DNA from: Acidobacteriota bacterium
GTDB taxonomy: Bacteria; Acidobacteriota; Terriglobia; Terriglobales; Acidobacteriaceae
Direction: 5' to 3'
Length of the DNA stretch: 64,000 nt
Assembly (NCBI GenBank): GCA_021810625.1
Contig: JAJZIJ010000008.1
Location: forward strand, 1,770-65,769
In this document: positions 43,019 to 51,698 of the stretch, one piece after another
How positions within the stretch are numbered: the first letter of the stretch is position 1
How the letters are laid out: each line of letters opens with the position of its first letter
Notes under the pieces: model-generated
Told to the model about the DNA's origin: nothing
Databases searched by the model: none
What the model saw: the letters and a program-made list of their open reading frames with translations, nothing else
Made by a program: the position numbers and the translations under genes

Positions 43019-44395
43019 ATGGCAAGTCTGCAACGTTCCCAGTGGCGATCTCAACAGCGATCCCAGTGGCGTTTTGCGTGTTTGGTAGCGACCTTTTTTC
43101 TCACAGCAATCCAACCCCGCGCCCACGCGCAGGATTGGGTGCATACCGGAACGAATCTGGGAGCGCAGAAAATTCGTCTGGCGGCAGCCGACTTCAAGCC
43201 CGTTGGCTTTGACACCGCTCTGGCAACGGATAAGCAGACCTTCGACAGCGTTCTCTATGCCGACCTCACCAACGCCGGCATCTTTGACATGGTCTCCAAG
43301 AGCATGGCTCCCCCAGTTATGCCCGGCTCTCCAAAGGAAATCAATGTAAGCCAGTGGAGCGCCCCGCCCGCCAATGCCGCGATGGTCGCCTTTGGAGCCA
43401 TCGCGCTCCAGAATGGACAGGTCACGGTCTACGGCTGGCTGTACGACACGCAGAATCTGCAATCCCCGCAAGTGCTTGGCCAGCAATATACTGAGGCCGA
43501 CGGCCCAAACACGGCCCGCCACATTGCCCATGAATTTGCCGATGCCATCATCACGCGACTGGGCGGCGGCATCCCCGGCATTGCGGAGAGCAAAATCTTC
43601 CTTGTCTCCAACCGTACCGGACACAAGGAAATCTGGGAGATGGATTACGACGGAGCCAACCAGAAGCAGCTTACGCGCCTCGACACCATTTCGCTCTCGC
43701 CACGCATCTCTCCTGACGGCCATCGCCTGGCATTTTCGGAGATGGGCAAACGCGGCTGGGACATTCGCATGTACTCGATGGATTTGAATCGACTGGTCAA
43801 CTTTCCCAGTGGCAGCGGCTCGGATCTCTCGCCCGCATGGTCGCCCGATGGCAACACCCTGGCCTTTTCCTCCTCGCGCAGCGGCGACCCGGAGATTTGG
43901 GTCTCCGCCGCCAGCGGCTTCAATCCCCGCCGCGTCACCGCCTATGCCGGGCCGGATGTCTCGCCCGTCTGGAACCCCAAGACTGGGACGCAGATTGCCT
44001 GGATCAGCGGGCGCACGGGATTGCCCCAGTTGTACATCATGGACTCCGACGGCACCAATGTGCAGCGCATGACTGATGGCGGCTATGCCACCTCGCCTTC
44101 CTGGTCGCCGAACGGCCAGTTTCTGGCCTTTGCGTGGGATCGCAGCTACGGCCCTGGCGCGCCCGGCGGACAGGACATTTACGTCATGGACATTGCCAGT
44201 CACCGCTGGATTCAACTCACCCATGACATTGGCCGCAACGATTTTCCCACATGGTCGCCGGATGGACGCCATCTCGCCTTTCAAAACTTCCAGCATGGCC
44301 AGCGGCAGATTTGGACCATGCTGGCCGACGGCACGGGGCAGCATGCGCTAACCACCGTCGGCGGCAATAGTATGCCAAACTGGAGTTGGAAATAA
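43019..44395 (+). CDS. tolB: Tol-Pal system beta-propeller protein TolB
   Basis: A 458-residue periplasmic protein. A signal peptide (FACLVATFFLTAIQPRAHAQ) is followed by the N-terminal TolB domain (KIRLAAADFKP) and a six-bladed propeller of WD40-like/PD40 repeats. Examples are ISPDGHRLAFSEMGKRGWDI, WSPDGNTLAFSSSRSGDPEI and WSPNGQFLAFAWD. ATG 43019 is chosen because AGGAG lies five bases upstream; ATG 43016 and 42989 are in frame. The first residues include a short direct repeat (QRSQWRSQ then QRSQWRF), from an 11-base repeat. TolB links Pal to the TolQRA motor. Confidence 0.94.
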   Translation: MASLQRSQWRSQQRSQWRFACLVATFFLTAIQPRAHAQDWVHTGTNLGAQKIRLAAADFKPVGFDTALATDKQTFDSVLYADLTNAGIFDMVSKSMAPPVMPGSPKEINVSQWSAPPANAAMVAFGAIALQNGQVTVYGWLYDTQNLQSPQVLGQQYTEADGPNTARHIAHEFADAIITRLGGGIPGIAESKIFLVSNRTGHKEIWEMDYDGANQKQLTRLDTISLSPRISPDGHRLAFSEMGKRGWDIRMYSMDLNRLVNFPSGSGSDLSPAWSPDGNTLAFSSSRSGDPEIWVSAASGFNPRRVTAYAGPDVSPVWNPKTGTQIAWISGRTGLPQLYIMDSDGTNVQRMTDGGYATSPSWSPNGQFLAFAWDRSYGPGAPGGQDIYVMDIASHRWIQLTHDIGRNDFPTWSPDGRHLAFQNFQHGQRQIWTMLADGTGQHALTTVGGNSMPNWSWK

Positions 44396-44473
44396 TGCCG
44401 CAGAAACGCCAGTAGATTTTTCGCCAATAGACTTTTTCATAACCCAAGCATTGCAACCCAAGGAGAACTCTTC

Positions 44474-45229
44474 ATGAACGCTCGAAGTAAATCCGCAGCA
44501 CTCATCGCCGCCGCGCTTGCAGCCATTCTTTTGCCCGCTGCCGGTTGCCACAAGAAGGTCGCCCCGCCGCCACCGCCACCGCCGCCGCCACCCGCTGCCG
44601 CGCCAACCCCTGCGCCAACCGCCACACTGACGGCTAGTCCGAGTACGATCACGCCAGGACAGAGTGTGGTTCTGAACTGGAGCACGACGGATGCCACTAG
44701 CGTCACCATCGACAACAACATCGGCACCGTCAATGCCAACGGCACACAGAACGTGACCCCAACCGCAACCACGACCTACAACCTGGTCGCGCGCGGCGAT
44801 GGCGGTTCGAGCGAAGCCAGCGCGACGGTCACGGTAAACCAGCCTCCACCGCCGCCACCGCCACCGCCACCGGCCATGACCGAGTCGATCTTCGATCAGA
44901 GCGTCAAGCCTGTCTTCTTTAGCTTCGACAGCTATAAGATCAGCCCGGAAGCGCAGCAGATTCTTACCGATTCTGTGGCCTTCCTGCAGGCGCATCCTGA
45001 CGTGAAGGTGCTGGTCGCTGGCTACTGCGATGAGCGCGGATCGGAAGAGTACAACCTGGCGCTGGGCCAGAATCGCGCCAACGCAGCCAAAGATGCTCTG
45101 GTGAAGGCTGGCATTGACCCCAGCCGTCTGCGCACCATCAGCTATGGCAAGGAGAAGCCCTTCTGCACCGAGCACAATGAAGCGTGCTGGCAGCAGAATC
45201 GCCGCAGTCAGTTCTCCATCGACCAGTAG
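44474..45229 (+). CDS. pal: Peptidoglycan-associated lipoprotein Pal with an inserted Ig-like domain
   Basis: A 251-residue outer-membrane lipoprotein. Lipobox LPAAGC is at residues ~20-25. A proline run (~31-40), an Ig-like domain (~47-120, ATLTASPSTITPGQSVVLNW through YNLVARGDG) and a second proline run follow. The OmpA-type peptidoglycan-binding domain comes last (FFSFDSYKISPEAQQIL, GYCDERGSEEYNLALGQNRA). In most proteobacteria Pal is only ~150-170 residues, so the Ig-like module between two proline linkers is an addition. AAGGAG precedes the start. Confidence 0.93.
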   Translation: MNARSKSAALIAAALAAILLPAAGCHKKVAPPPPPPPPPPAAAPTPAPTATLTASPSTITPGQSVVLNWSTTDATSVTIDNNIGTVNANGTQNVTPTATTTYNLVARGDGGSSEASATVTVNQPPPPPPPPPPAMTESIFDQSVKPVFFSFDSYKISPEAQQILTDSVAFLQAHPDVKVLVAGYCDERGSEEYNLALGQNRANAAKDALVKAGIDPSRLRTISYGKEKPFCTEHNEACWQQNRRSQFSIDQ

Positions 45230-45246
45230 TTTTCCACACCAACCCC

Positions 45247-45289
45247 ACGGCAGCATGGTCAAATCGACCCTGCTGCCGTACACTTTTAT
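45247..45289 (+). terminator. Hairpin terminator after pal
   Basis: ACGGCAGCA (45247-45255) pairs perfectly with TGCTGCCGT (45271-45279), with an inner GGTC/GACC stem around AAATC. ACACTTTT follows. The stem is very stable but the T-run is short, so termination may be partial, leaving some read-through into cpoB. Confidence 0.6.
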
Positions 45290-45350
45290 CAAGCAGAATT
45301 CATGCCGCGACCTGGCGACATGAGTAGGCTGCATCCGAGGCCAATCCGCT

Positions 45351-46316
45351 ATGTCTTCGATTTTTCGTCCTGTTGTTTTCCGTTCTCCTGCTCGCGCTAT
45401 GCGCCGTCCAGCCGCCTACATCCTTTCCGCTCTTGCCTGCGTTGTTTTGTTCATGGAAGCCCCGCAGGCATTCGCAAGCAACAAGGACATCATCGAGTTG
45501 CAGACCGAGGTACAGCAGTTGCAGGCCATGCTGTTGACCATGCAGCAATCGGAAGAAGCGCATCTGGGCGCTCTGACCAACATGCTGCAACAAACCACAT
45601 CCAGCGTGGCGAAAATCTCAACGCAGCTCGACGCGATGCAGAAATCCATGCAGACCACGCAGGGTGCCGATTCAGGAAAGATCGACCAGATCTCTGGTCA
45701 GATGCAATCGCTCAATGACTCCGTTGATGAGCTACGCGCGCGCCTGGACAAGTTACAGAAAACATTGGACACACTGCAACAACAATCGCAATCGCTTCAG
45801 GCTGGACAGTCCAGTCAAATTCCTGGTGGCATGGTCGGCCCTGCCGCAACAGACGCGGCCTCTGGCACAGGCGCGCCAAGTGAAGCGGCACAGCCCCCCT
45901 CTCCCCAAGCTCCGCCACTGAATCAACTGTATCAATCGGCGCTGCGCGACTATAACGCCGCCAAATACAACCTGGCCAATCAGGAATTTGGCGATGTCAT
46001 CAAGTTCTACCCGCAAAACGATCTGGCCGGGAATGCACAGTTTTATCAGGCAGAGATTGCCTATCGCCAGGGCGATTACCAGAATGCCATTCAGGGATAC
46101 AGCGCCCTGCTGTCGCAGTATCCCGGCAGCAACAAGGCTCCGGCTGCCATACTCCGCAAGGGCGAGTCTTTGCTCTCACTGGGACAAAAGGATGCTGCAA
46201 TTCACCAGTTACGCGCCCTGATCCAGCGCTACCCGCAGTCGCCTGAGGCCGTGCAGGCGCACAACAAGCTGGATACCATCGCGCAACCCAAGCCCCAAGC
46301 CGGGCATTCCTTCTAG
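45351..46316 (+). CDS. cpoB: CpoB/YbgF-like Tol-Pal accessory protein
   Basis: A 321-residue exported protein. From ATG 45351 (or ATG 45399, which places the hydrophobic YILSALACVVLFM signal nearer the start) it has a signal, then a long coiled coil (~45-150, heptad-rich with ELQTEVQQLQAML and LRARLDKLQKTLDTLQQQ). A Pro/Ala linker and a C-terminal TPR domain (LYQSALRDYNAAKYNLANQEF onward) complete it. This is the CpoB architecture, which coordinates Tol with peptidoglycan synthesis during division. It is the last gene of the tol cluster. Confidence 0.9.
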   Translation: MSSIFRPVVFRSPARAMRRPAAYILSALACVVLFMEAPQAFASNKDIIELQTEVQQLQAMLLTMQQSEEAHLGALTNMLQQTTSSVAKISTQLDAMQKSMQTTQGADSGKIDQISGQMQSLNDSVDELRARLDKLQKTLDTLQQQSQSLQAGQSSQIPGGMVGPAATDAASGTGAPSEAAQPPSPQAPPLNQLYQSALRDYNAAKYNLANQEFGDVIKFYPQNDLAGNAQFYQAEIAYRQGDYQNAIQGYSALLSQYPGSNKAPAAILRKGESLLSLGQKDAAIHQLRALIQRYPQSPEAVQAHNKLDTIAQPKPQAGHSF

Positions 46317-46317
46317 G

Positions 46318-46360
46318 GGGAGTGGTCTGCGGGCCGCGCCTTTGCCCACAGACCACTCCC
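46318..46360. terminator. Long 12-bp stem hairpin downstream of cpoB
   Basis: GGGAGTGGTCTG (46318-46329) and CAGACCACTCCC (46349-46360) form a perfect 12-bp stem two bases after the cpoB stop. No T-run follows on either strand, so it may stabilise the 3' end or terminate in another way rather than be a classical intrinsic terminator. Confidence 0.6.
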
Positions 46361-46474
46361 GTGTCGCCCCTATTGCCTACAGATATACCCCCTTTCCGCA
46401 ACCCCATCCATGCTGCTATAACTTAGGCCACGTTCCTCGTAGTCATCTTTTCATCTTCAGACAGGAGACGCATC

Positions 46475-46930
46475 ATGTTATGCAAGATTACGGAAACAAC
46501 CCATGACTTTACCCTTACGGTCGTCCGTCTGGTACTCGGCCTTGTGTTTTTCATGCACGGGGCGCAGCTTACGCTCGGCTGGTTCGGCGGTTACAAATTC
46601 CCCGGCACCCTGCACATGTTTGAGCAAGGCATGGGCATTCCCGCGCCGCTGGCGGCATTGGCGATTCTGGCCCAGTTTCTCGGCGGGATTGGCCTGCTGG
46701 TCGGACTGCTCAGCCGCATTGCCGTCATCGGCATCGCCACCGACATGCTGGTCGCCGTCTTTCGGTATCACATCCACGTCGGATTTTTTATGAACTGGGC
46801 CGGCCTGCCGAGAGGCGAGGGCTATGAGTATCACCTGCTGGTGCTGGCGCTTTGCCTGCTCATTTTCATCAAGGGGTCAGGCGCGGCTTCCATCGACGAG
46901 TTGCTGCCCGGAAAGAAATCGGAAGCCTAA
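46475..46930 (+). CDS. DoxX family membrane protein
   Basis: A 151-residue protein with four hydrophobic segments. Family features are [25 protein letters not shown] (~13-37), [26 protein letters not shown] and [10 protein letters not shown]. DoxX-like proteins are usually annotated as quinone-linked or redox-related membrane proteins, but their biochemistry is poorly defined. AGGAG lies eight bases before ATG 46475. Its stop overlaps the convergent dehydrogenase gene by three bases. Confidence 0.88.
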   Translation: MLCKITETTHDFTLTVVRLVLGLVFFMHGAQLTLGWFGGYKFPGTLHMFEQGMGIPAPLAALAILAQFLGGIGLLVGLLSRIAVIGIATDMLVAVFRYHIHVGFFMNWAGLPRGEGYEYHLLVLALCLLIFIKGSGAASIDELLPGKKSEA

Positions 46931-49101
46931 AAACTCGCCAGATCGGTAATCGCCCGCAGAATGTCTTCCGGCTGGGGGAGAATCGCATCCTCCAGCAGCG
47001 GCTGGTAGGCAACAAAGACATCCTTGGCCGCAACGCGCCGCACCGGAGCATCAAGATCGTCAAAAAGCTCGTCCGCGATACGCGCGGCAATCTCCGCTCC
47101 ATAGCCCCAACTCAACATATCCTCATACGCAATAATGACGCGGCTGGTCTTGCGCACGGAGGTGGCAATCGCCTCCCAATCATAGGGGCTGAGCGTGCGC
47201 AGGTCGATGATCTCCACGGAAAGATTGTGTTCGCGCTCCGCCCGCTGCGCCGCCTGCAATGCGCGCGGCACCACCGCGCCATAGGTGATGATGGTGATCT
47301 GGTTCCCCTCGCGCACTGTTTTGGCTTTGCCAAAGGGAATGGTGTACTCCGACCCAGGATACGCGGCACGGCCATAGGTCTCGCGATAAAGCCGCTTGTG
47401 CTCCAGAAACAACACCGGATCGTCGCAACGGATGGCTGTGCGCAACAGCCCGTTCGCATCCAGCGCATTCGACGGAAACACCACGCGGATGCCCGGCGTG
47501 TGCGTAAAGATGCTTTCGCCGCACTGCGAGTGATAGATGGAGCCTCCGGTCAGATAGCCGCCAATGGCCACGCGGATCACGATGGGCGAAGAAAAAGCTC
47601 CATTGGAGCGCCAGCGAATCAGCGGCAGCTCATTGCGCAGTTGGTGCATGGCGGGCCAGATGTAATCAAAAAACTGAATCTCCACCACGGGCTTCATGCC
47701 GCGCGTGGCCATACCCGTGGCGCGGCCAATAATGTTGGCCTCCGCCAGCGGGGAGTTGAAGACGCGCTCCGAGCCAAAGCTCTTCTGCAAGCCTGCCGTC
47801 AGCTTGAAGACGCCGCCTTTGCCCTTGACGCGCTCATCTTTCATGCTTTCCTCGCGGCTGCAATCGGCCACATCCTCGCCAAAGATCACGACACGCTCAT
47901 CGCGCCGCATCTCATCGGCCAGACAGGCGTTGATCATCTCGGCCATCGTGTGCTCGACGACATCGGAGGTTGCCTGCGGATACCGCCGCCACGTTGCCGC
48001 AGTTGGATCCAAATCTTCTGAATACACATGCTTCAGGATGGTCTCTGGCGTTGGCAGCGGCGCCCGCAGCGCGCGATCCGCCGCAATGCGAATCTCCTCA
48101 TCCACTTCATTTTCCAGGCGCGTCAATCCCTGTTCGTCCAAAATACCCTCGCGCAGCAAATACATTTGCAAACGCGGCAAGGGATCACGCAGAGCATCTG
48201 CCTCCCGCTCCGATTCCGCCCGATAGTAACGCTCGTCATCCGACAGTGAATGGGAATAGGGCCGGATCACATGCCCATGCACCAGCGCCGGCCCCTTGCC
48301 AGCGCGACAATGCGCCACCGCCTCCCGCATGGCCGCATAGCTGGCCACAGGATCGGTGCCGTCAATCTCCGCAAAAAAGAAATTTGGGAAATTCGCCAAT
48401 AGTCGGGAGATATTCCCTCCCGGCGTGTTCACTTCCACAGGAACGGAGATGGCATACTCGTTGTCCTCAATAACAAAAAGCACGGGCAGCTTGCCGTTGG
48501 AGGCCGTGTTCATCGCCTCCCAAAATTCGCCTTCGCTGGTCGCGCCCTCGCCCAGGGAAACATAGGTCACTTCATCGCCCTGAAAACGCACGTCTTTGAA
48601 TGCGCGATAGTCGCCTTCGCCCTTCAACGCCGCTTCGGGGTGGCGGGAAAAATAGCGACCCGCCTCCGCGCAGCCAATCGCCTGCAAACACTGCGATCCC
48701 GTGGCGGAGGATTGCGTAACAATGTTCCACCGCGTGCTCGTCCAGTGCGAAGGCATCTGGCGTCCGCCGCTGGCCGTGTCCGTGGCCGCGCCGACGGCCT
48801 GCAACAACATCTCCTCCGGCGTCACGCCCAGAGTAAGGCAGAGCGCGCGGTCACGATAGTATGGATAAAACCAGTCATAGCCGGGCTTGAGCGCCATGCC
48901 TGCGGCAATCAACAGCGCCTCATGTCCGGCGCAGGAGACCTGAAAGAAAATCTTCTGCTGCCGTTTGAGCAGAATTTCGCGATCATCAATGCGGCGAGAC
49001 AGGTACATCAACCTGTAAAACTGCACCATTTGCCGCCGAGTCAATCCGGCTTCCGCATAGGAAGAACGCGATTTGACTCCTGCCGTACTTGTCTGCGCCA
49101 T
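46927..49101 (-). CDS. Fused E1 alpha-beta subunits of a 2-oxoacid (branched-chain) dehydrogenase
   Basis: A 724-residue thiamine-diphosphate enzyme combining both E1 subunits. Residues 1-~350 are the alpha part: YFYPYYRD-like [11 protein letters not shown], the TPP motif [19 protein letters not shown] (GDG-like) and [15 protein letters not shown], the phosphorylation-loop region. Residues ~380-724 are the beta part: [42 protein letters not shown] and [19 protein letters not shown]. The substrate is probably a branched-chain 2-oxoacid, although pyruvate cannot be excluded. No E2 or E3 gene is nearby, so the partners are encoded elsewhere. Confidence 0.9.
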   Translation of the reverse strand: MAQTSTAGVKSRSSYAEAGLTRRQMVQFYRLMYLSRRIDDREILLKRQQKIFFQVSCAGHEALLIAAGMALKPGYDWFYPYYRDRALCLTLGVTPEEMLLQAVGAATDTASGGRQMPSHWTSTRWNIVTQSSATGSQCLQAIGCAEAGRYFSRHPEAALKGEGDYRAFKDVRFQGDEVTYVSLGEGATSEGEFWEAMNTASNGKLPVLFVIEDNEYAISVPVEVNTPGGNISRLLANFPNFFFAEIDGTDPVASYAAMREAVAHCRAGKGPALVHGHVIRPYSHSLSDDERYYRAESEREADALRDPLPRLQMYLLREGILDEQGLTRLENEVDEEIRIAADRALRAPLPTPETILKHVYSEDLDPTAATWRRYPQATSDVVEHTMAEMINACLADEMRRDERVVIFGEDVADCSREESMKDERVKGKGGVFKLTAGLQKSFGSERVFNSPLAEANIIGRATGMATRGMKPVVEIQFFDYIWPAMHQLRNELPLIRWRSNGAFSSPIVIRVAIGGYLTGGSIYHSQCGESIFTHTPGIRVVFPSNALDANGLLRTAIRCDDPVLFLEHKRLYRETYGRAAYPGSEYTIPFGKAKTVREGNQITIITYGAVVPRALQAAQRAEREHNLSVEIIDLRTLSPYDWEAIATSVRKTSRVIIAYEDMLSWGYGAEIAARIADELFDDLDAPVRRVAAKDVFVAYQPLLEDAILPQPEDILRAITDLASF

Positions 49102-49209
49102 GCGTGTTCCCCATCCCGCAAAAAAATGTCTGCCGTAGGGTATTGTAGCGGCTCACTCCCGCGCCTGTCAGTCCTGAACCCAGCGAATCAACATTACGAA
49201 AAATTCCGG

Positions 49210-50199
49210 CTATTTTTCTCGCGCAACAACGAAATCCGGAACCCAGAGCAGGGCGCGCTTGTACTCGGATTCCGGCAATCCTGCTGCAACCGCGCGCGCC
49301 GTTTCCGCGTAGGCATAGGCCGTCTGCATCGCGTACTCCACCGACCCGTTGCGGCGCAGAATCTCCAGAACACGCTCATGCCCGACGCGAAGAAAGGATC
49401 GGTCTGCCAACACGGCATGGATGGCAGCGCGATCCTCCGGAGTTCCATTTTCCAGCGCGTGTACGACCGCCAGCGTCGCCTTACCTTCGCGCAAATCGCT
49501 GGCCGTGGGCTTGCCCAACACGTCTTCAGTCGCCGTCAGGTCGAGCACGTCATCGACCACCTGAAAGGCCAGCCCCAGGTTCCGCCCATACTCGCCCATG
49601 CGCTCTTCCACCTCTGGCGAAGCCCCGGCCAGAACGCAGCCAAGCTGCATGGAAACCCTGAACATGCAGGCCGTCTTGCGATAGATGAGTTCGTAGTATT
49701 CCTGCTCCTGAATCGCGCGCCCCTGCAATTCAATTTGCAGCAGTTCGCCCTCCACCATCTGCTGCGTCAGGTGGATCAGCAGATCGAGAATGCGAAAGTT
49801 GCGCTCCTCCAGCGCCATGCGAAAGGCCTGCATGTAGAGCCAGTCACCGGTCAGCACGCACTTGGAGTTGCCCCACTGCTTGTTCGGAGAGGGCCGCCCG
49901 CGCCGCGTGTCCGCCTCGTCAATGATGTCGTCATGCACCAGCGTCGCCGTATGCACCATCTCGACGACGGCTCCCAGATGCACGGCGCTCCCACCCTGGT
50001 ATCCCAGAGCTTTTGCAGCCAGCAACAGCAGCGAAGGACGTATCCGCTTGCCGCCGCCCTCGCGCAGATACGCCGCAATCTCCATGACGGCAGAGACATC
50101 GGAGCTGCACGCCTGCTCGAATTCCTGCTCAATGACAAGCAGATCGTCGCGGATGAGATCGAAGACCTCTTTGGCCGTGGCTATGGCGAGTGTGCTCAA
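49210..50199 (-). CDS. Polyprenyl diphosphate synthase (long-chain, trans)
   Basis: A 329-residue isoprenyl synthase. The first Asp-rich motif DDIIDEADTRRGRP (~90-103) and second VVDDVLDLT (~216-224) are intact. GGKRIRPSLLLLAAKALG precedes them. Small residues before the first motif (VHTATLVHDDIID) suit a long chain, so hepta- or octaprenyl-PP for the quinone tail is likely. Farnesyl-PP for the hopanoid route needs a different or additional enzyme. The start is TTG 50199, supported by GGAG five bases upstream; no ATG is in a better position. Confidence 0.9.
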   Translation of the reverse strand: MSTLAIATAKEVFDLIRDDLLVIEQEFEQACSSDVSAVMEIAAYLREGGGKRIRPSLLLLAAKALGYQGGSAVHLGAVVEMVHTATLVHDDIIDEADTRRGRPSPNKQWGNSKCVLTGDWLYMQAFRMALEERNFRILDLLIHLTQQMVEGELLQIELQGRAIQEQEYYELIYRKTACMFRVSMQLGCVLAGASPEVEERMGEYGRNLGLAFQVVDDVLDLTATEDVLGKPTASDLREGKATLAVVHALENGTPEDRAAIHAVLADRSFLRVGHERVLEILRRNGSVEYAMQTAYAYAETARAVAAGLPESEYKRALLWVPDFVVAREK

Positions 50200-50250
50200 A
50201 ATGGCTCCGCTTTCCTTTTGCCCTGTCTATACCGTACCGGAATGCGCCGC

Positions 50251-50751
50251 TCAGTTCGAGCGATAATTTGTAAATTGCAAATCAATGCCCAAATCCTGCT
50301 TCTTCAGCATCGCAATCACTTCCTGCAGCGCGTCGCGATCCTTGCTGCTCACCCGCACCGTATCGCCCTGAATGGAAGCCTGCGCTTTGATCTTGGAATC
50401 CTTAATCAGCCGCGAGATTTCCTTGGCCTTCTCGGTTGAAATCCCCTGCTGCAAATCCACCTTCTGCCGCACACTGGAGTTGGCCGCTGGCTCCAGCTTT
50501 CCATACGTCAGCGCCTTTAACGAGACGCCGCGCTTGGCCAGCTTCTGCTGCAAAATCTCCGTCACCGCCTTCAGTTTGTACTCGTCGGCGGAGGCAAGCT
50601 GCAACTTGTCCTCGCCCTCCAACTTTACATCGGAGTTCGAATCCTTCAGATCAAAACGCGCCCGAATCTCCTTGAGCGCCTGGTCAATCGCATTTTTTAC
50701 TTCCTGAATATCGACCTTGCTCACAATATCGAATGAATTTTCTGCTGCCAT
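50251..50751 (-). CDS. yajQ: YajQ family nucleotide-binding protein
   Basis: A 166-residue protein matching YajQ along its length: FDIVSKVDIQEVKNAIDQALKEI at the start, SDVKLEGEDKLQLASADEYKL, and the C-terminal VRVSSKDRDALQEVIAMLKK and DLQFTNYR. The fold is two ferredoxin-like domains. Some homologues bind cyclic di-GMP and act as effectors; others bind nucleic acids or nucleotides, so the ligand here is open. It sits between tatD and the polyprenyl synthase on the same strand. Confidence 0.94.
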   Translation of the reverse strand: MAAENSFDIVSKVDIQEVKNAIDQALKEIRARFDLKDSNSDVKLEGEDKLQLASADEYKLKAVTEILQQKLAKRGVSLKALTYGKLEPAANSSVRQKVDLQQGISTEKAKEISRLIKDSKIKAQASIQGDTVRVSSKDRDALQEVIAMLKKQDLGIDLQFTNYRSN

Positions 50752-50769
50752 ATACTTCGCCCCTTTTCC

Positions 50770-51678
50770 TTACTTTCTGTTGGCCAAATTGGGAATGCGC
50801 GCATCCGCGTTCAAATTGCGCGATACGTTCCGACTCCCAAGTGCGCCAAAAAATCTGTAGAAATTCTCCGTGGTCGTTCGCGCCACTGTTGCAAAATCGC
50901 TTCCGTGAATCTCCGCCAGCGTCTCTGCCACATGCCGCACCAGCGCTGGTTCATTGCGCTGGCCGCGATGCGGTACCGGAGCAAGAAACGGCGCGTCCGT
51001 CTCCACCAACAGCCGATCCAGCGGAATTTGCTTCGCAACCTCGCGCAAAGCCTGCGCCTTCGGGAAGGTAAGATTGCCCGCGAAGGAAATCAAAAATCCC
51101 ATCTCCATTGCCCGCCGCGCTTGCTCCCATTCTCCCGTAAAACAATGCAGCACGCCGCCCAGACCCGTCGATTTCCACTGCGTTTCCAGCATGGAGAGCG
51201 TGGCCTCCCACGCTGCGCGACTGCCCTCCGCCGGGCGACAATGAATCAAAATCGGCAGCTTGTGTTGCGCGGCAATCTCCATCTGCTGCGCGAAGACACG
51301 CTGCTGCACTTCGAGCGCAGGATTCTCGGCGTGGTAATCATCCAGGCCAATCTCGCCGATGGCTACCACCTCCGGCTCTGCTGCCAGCGCGCCCAGCTTG
51401 TCCAACGCGGCGGCATCCGCCATCGCCGCCTCTTGCGGATGGATGCCCGCGCTGACCACAATGCGCGGCATTCGAGCATCGTCAGCTACCTGGCGACTTA
51501 GCTCCAGCGCCGCGTGCATGGTGGCTGGCCCATCGCCAATACCAACGGCCAGAATCATCTCCACGCCCGCCTCACGCGCGCGCAGCAGCATCGCCTCGCG
51601 ATCCGCATCGTAGCGGGCGCTGTCCAGATGCGCGTGCGAATCGACCAGCGCAAATTGCGTCTCCAGCGTGGGTTGCAT
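50770..51678 (-). CDS. tatD: TatD family metal-dependent hydrolase
   Basis: A 302-residue TIM-barrel hydrolase. Metal ligands are seen in DSHAHLD, GEIGLDDY, ILIHCRP, LHCFTG and ETDAPFLAP. Characterised TatD enzymes are 3'-5' DNA/RNA exonucleases. ATG 51678 is selected because GGGGA lies seven bases upstream; TTG 51684 would leave almost no spacing. metG ends 20 bp upstream, so metG-tatD-yajQ is probably one transcript. Confidence 0.93.
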   Translation of the reverse strand: MQPTLETQFALVDSHAHLDSARYDADREAMLLRAREAGVEMILAVGIGDGPATMHAALELSRQVADDARMPRIVVSAGIHPQEAAMADAAALDKLGALAAEPEVVAIGEIGLDDYHAENPALEVQQRVFAQQMEIAAQHKLPILIHCRPAEGSRAAWEATLSMLETQWKSTGLGGVLHCFTGEWEQARRAMEMGFLISFAGNLTFPKAQALREVAKQIPLDRLLVETDAPFLAPVPHRGQRNEPALVRHVAETLAEIHGSDFATVARTTTENFYRFFGALGSRNVSRNLNADARIPNLANRK

Positions 51679-51698
51679 CGACAAATCCCCTATCGCGC

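Noticed and set aside
42899-44344. 481-codon minus-strand frame
   Set aside because: It mirrors tolB on the opposite strand. The tolB frame has a signal peptide, a ribosome site and clear propeller repeats.
48640-50439. 599-codon plus-strand frame
   Set aside because: It is antisense to the E1 fusion and the polyprenyl synthase, both with intact active-site motifs.
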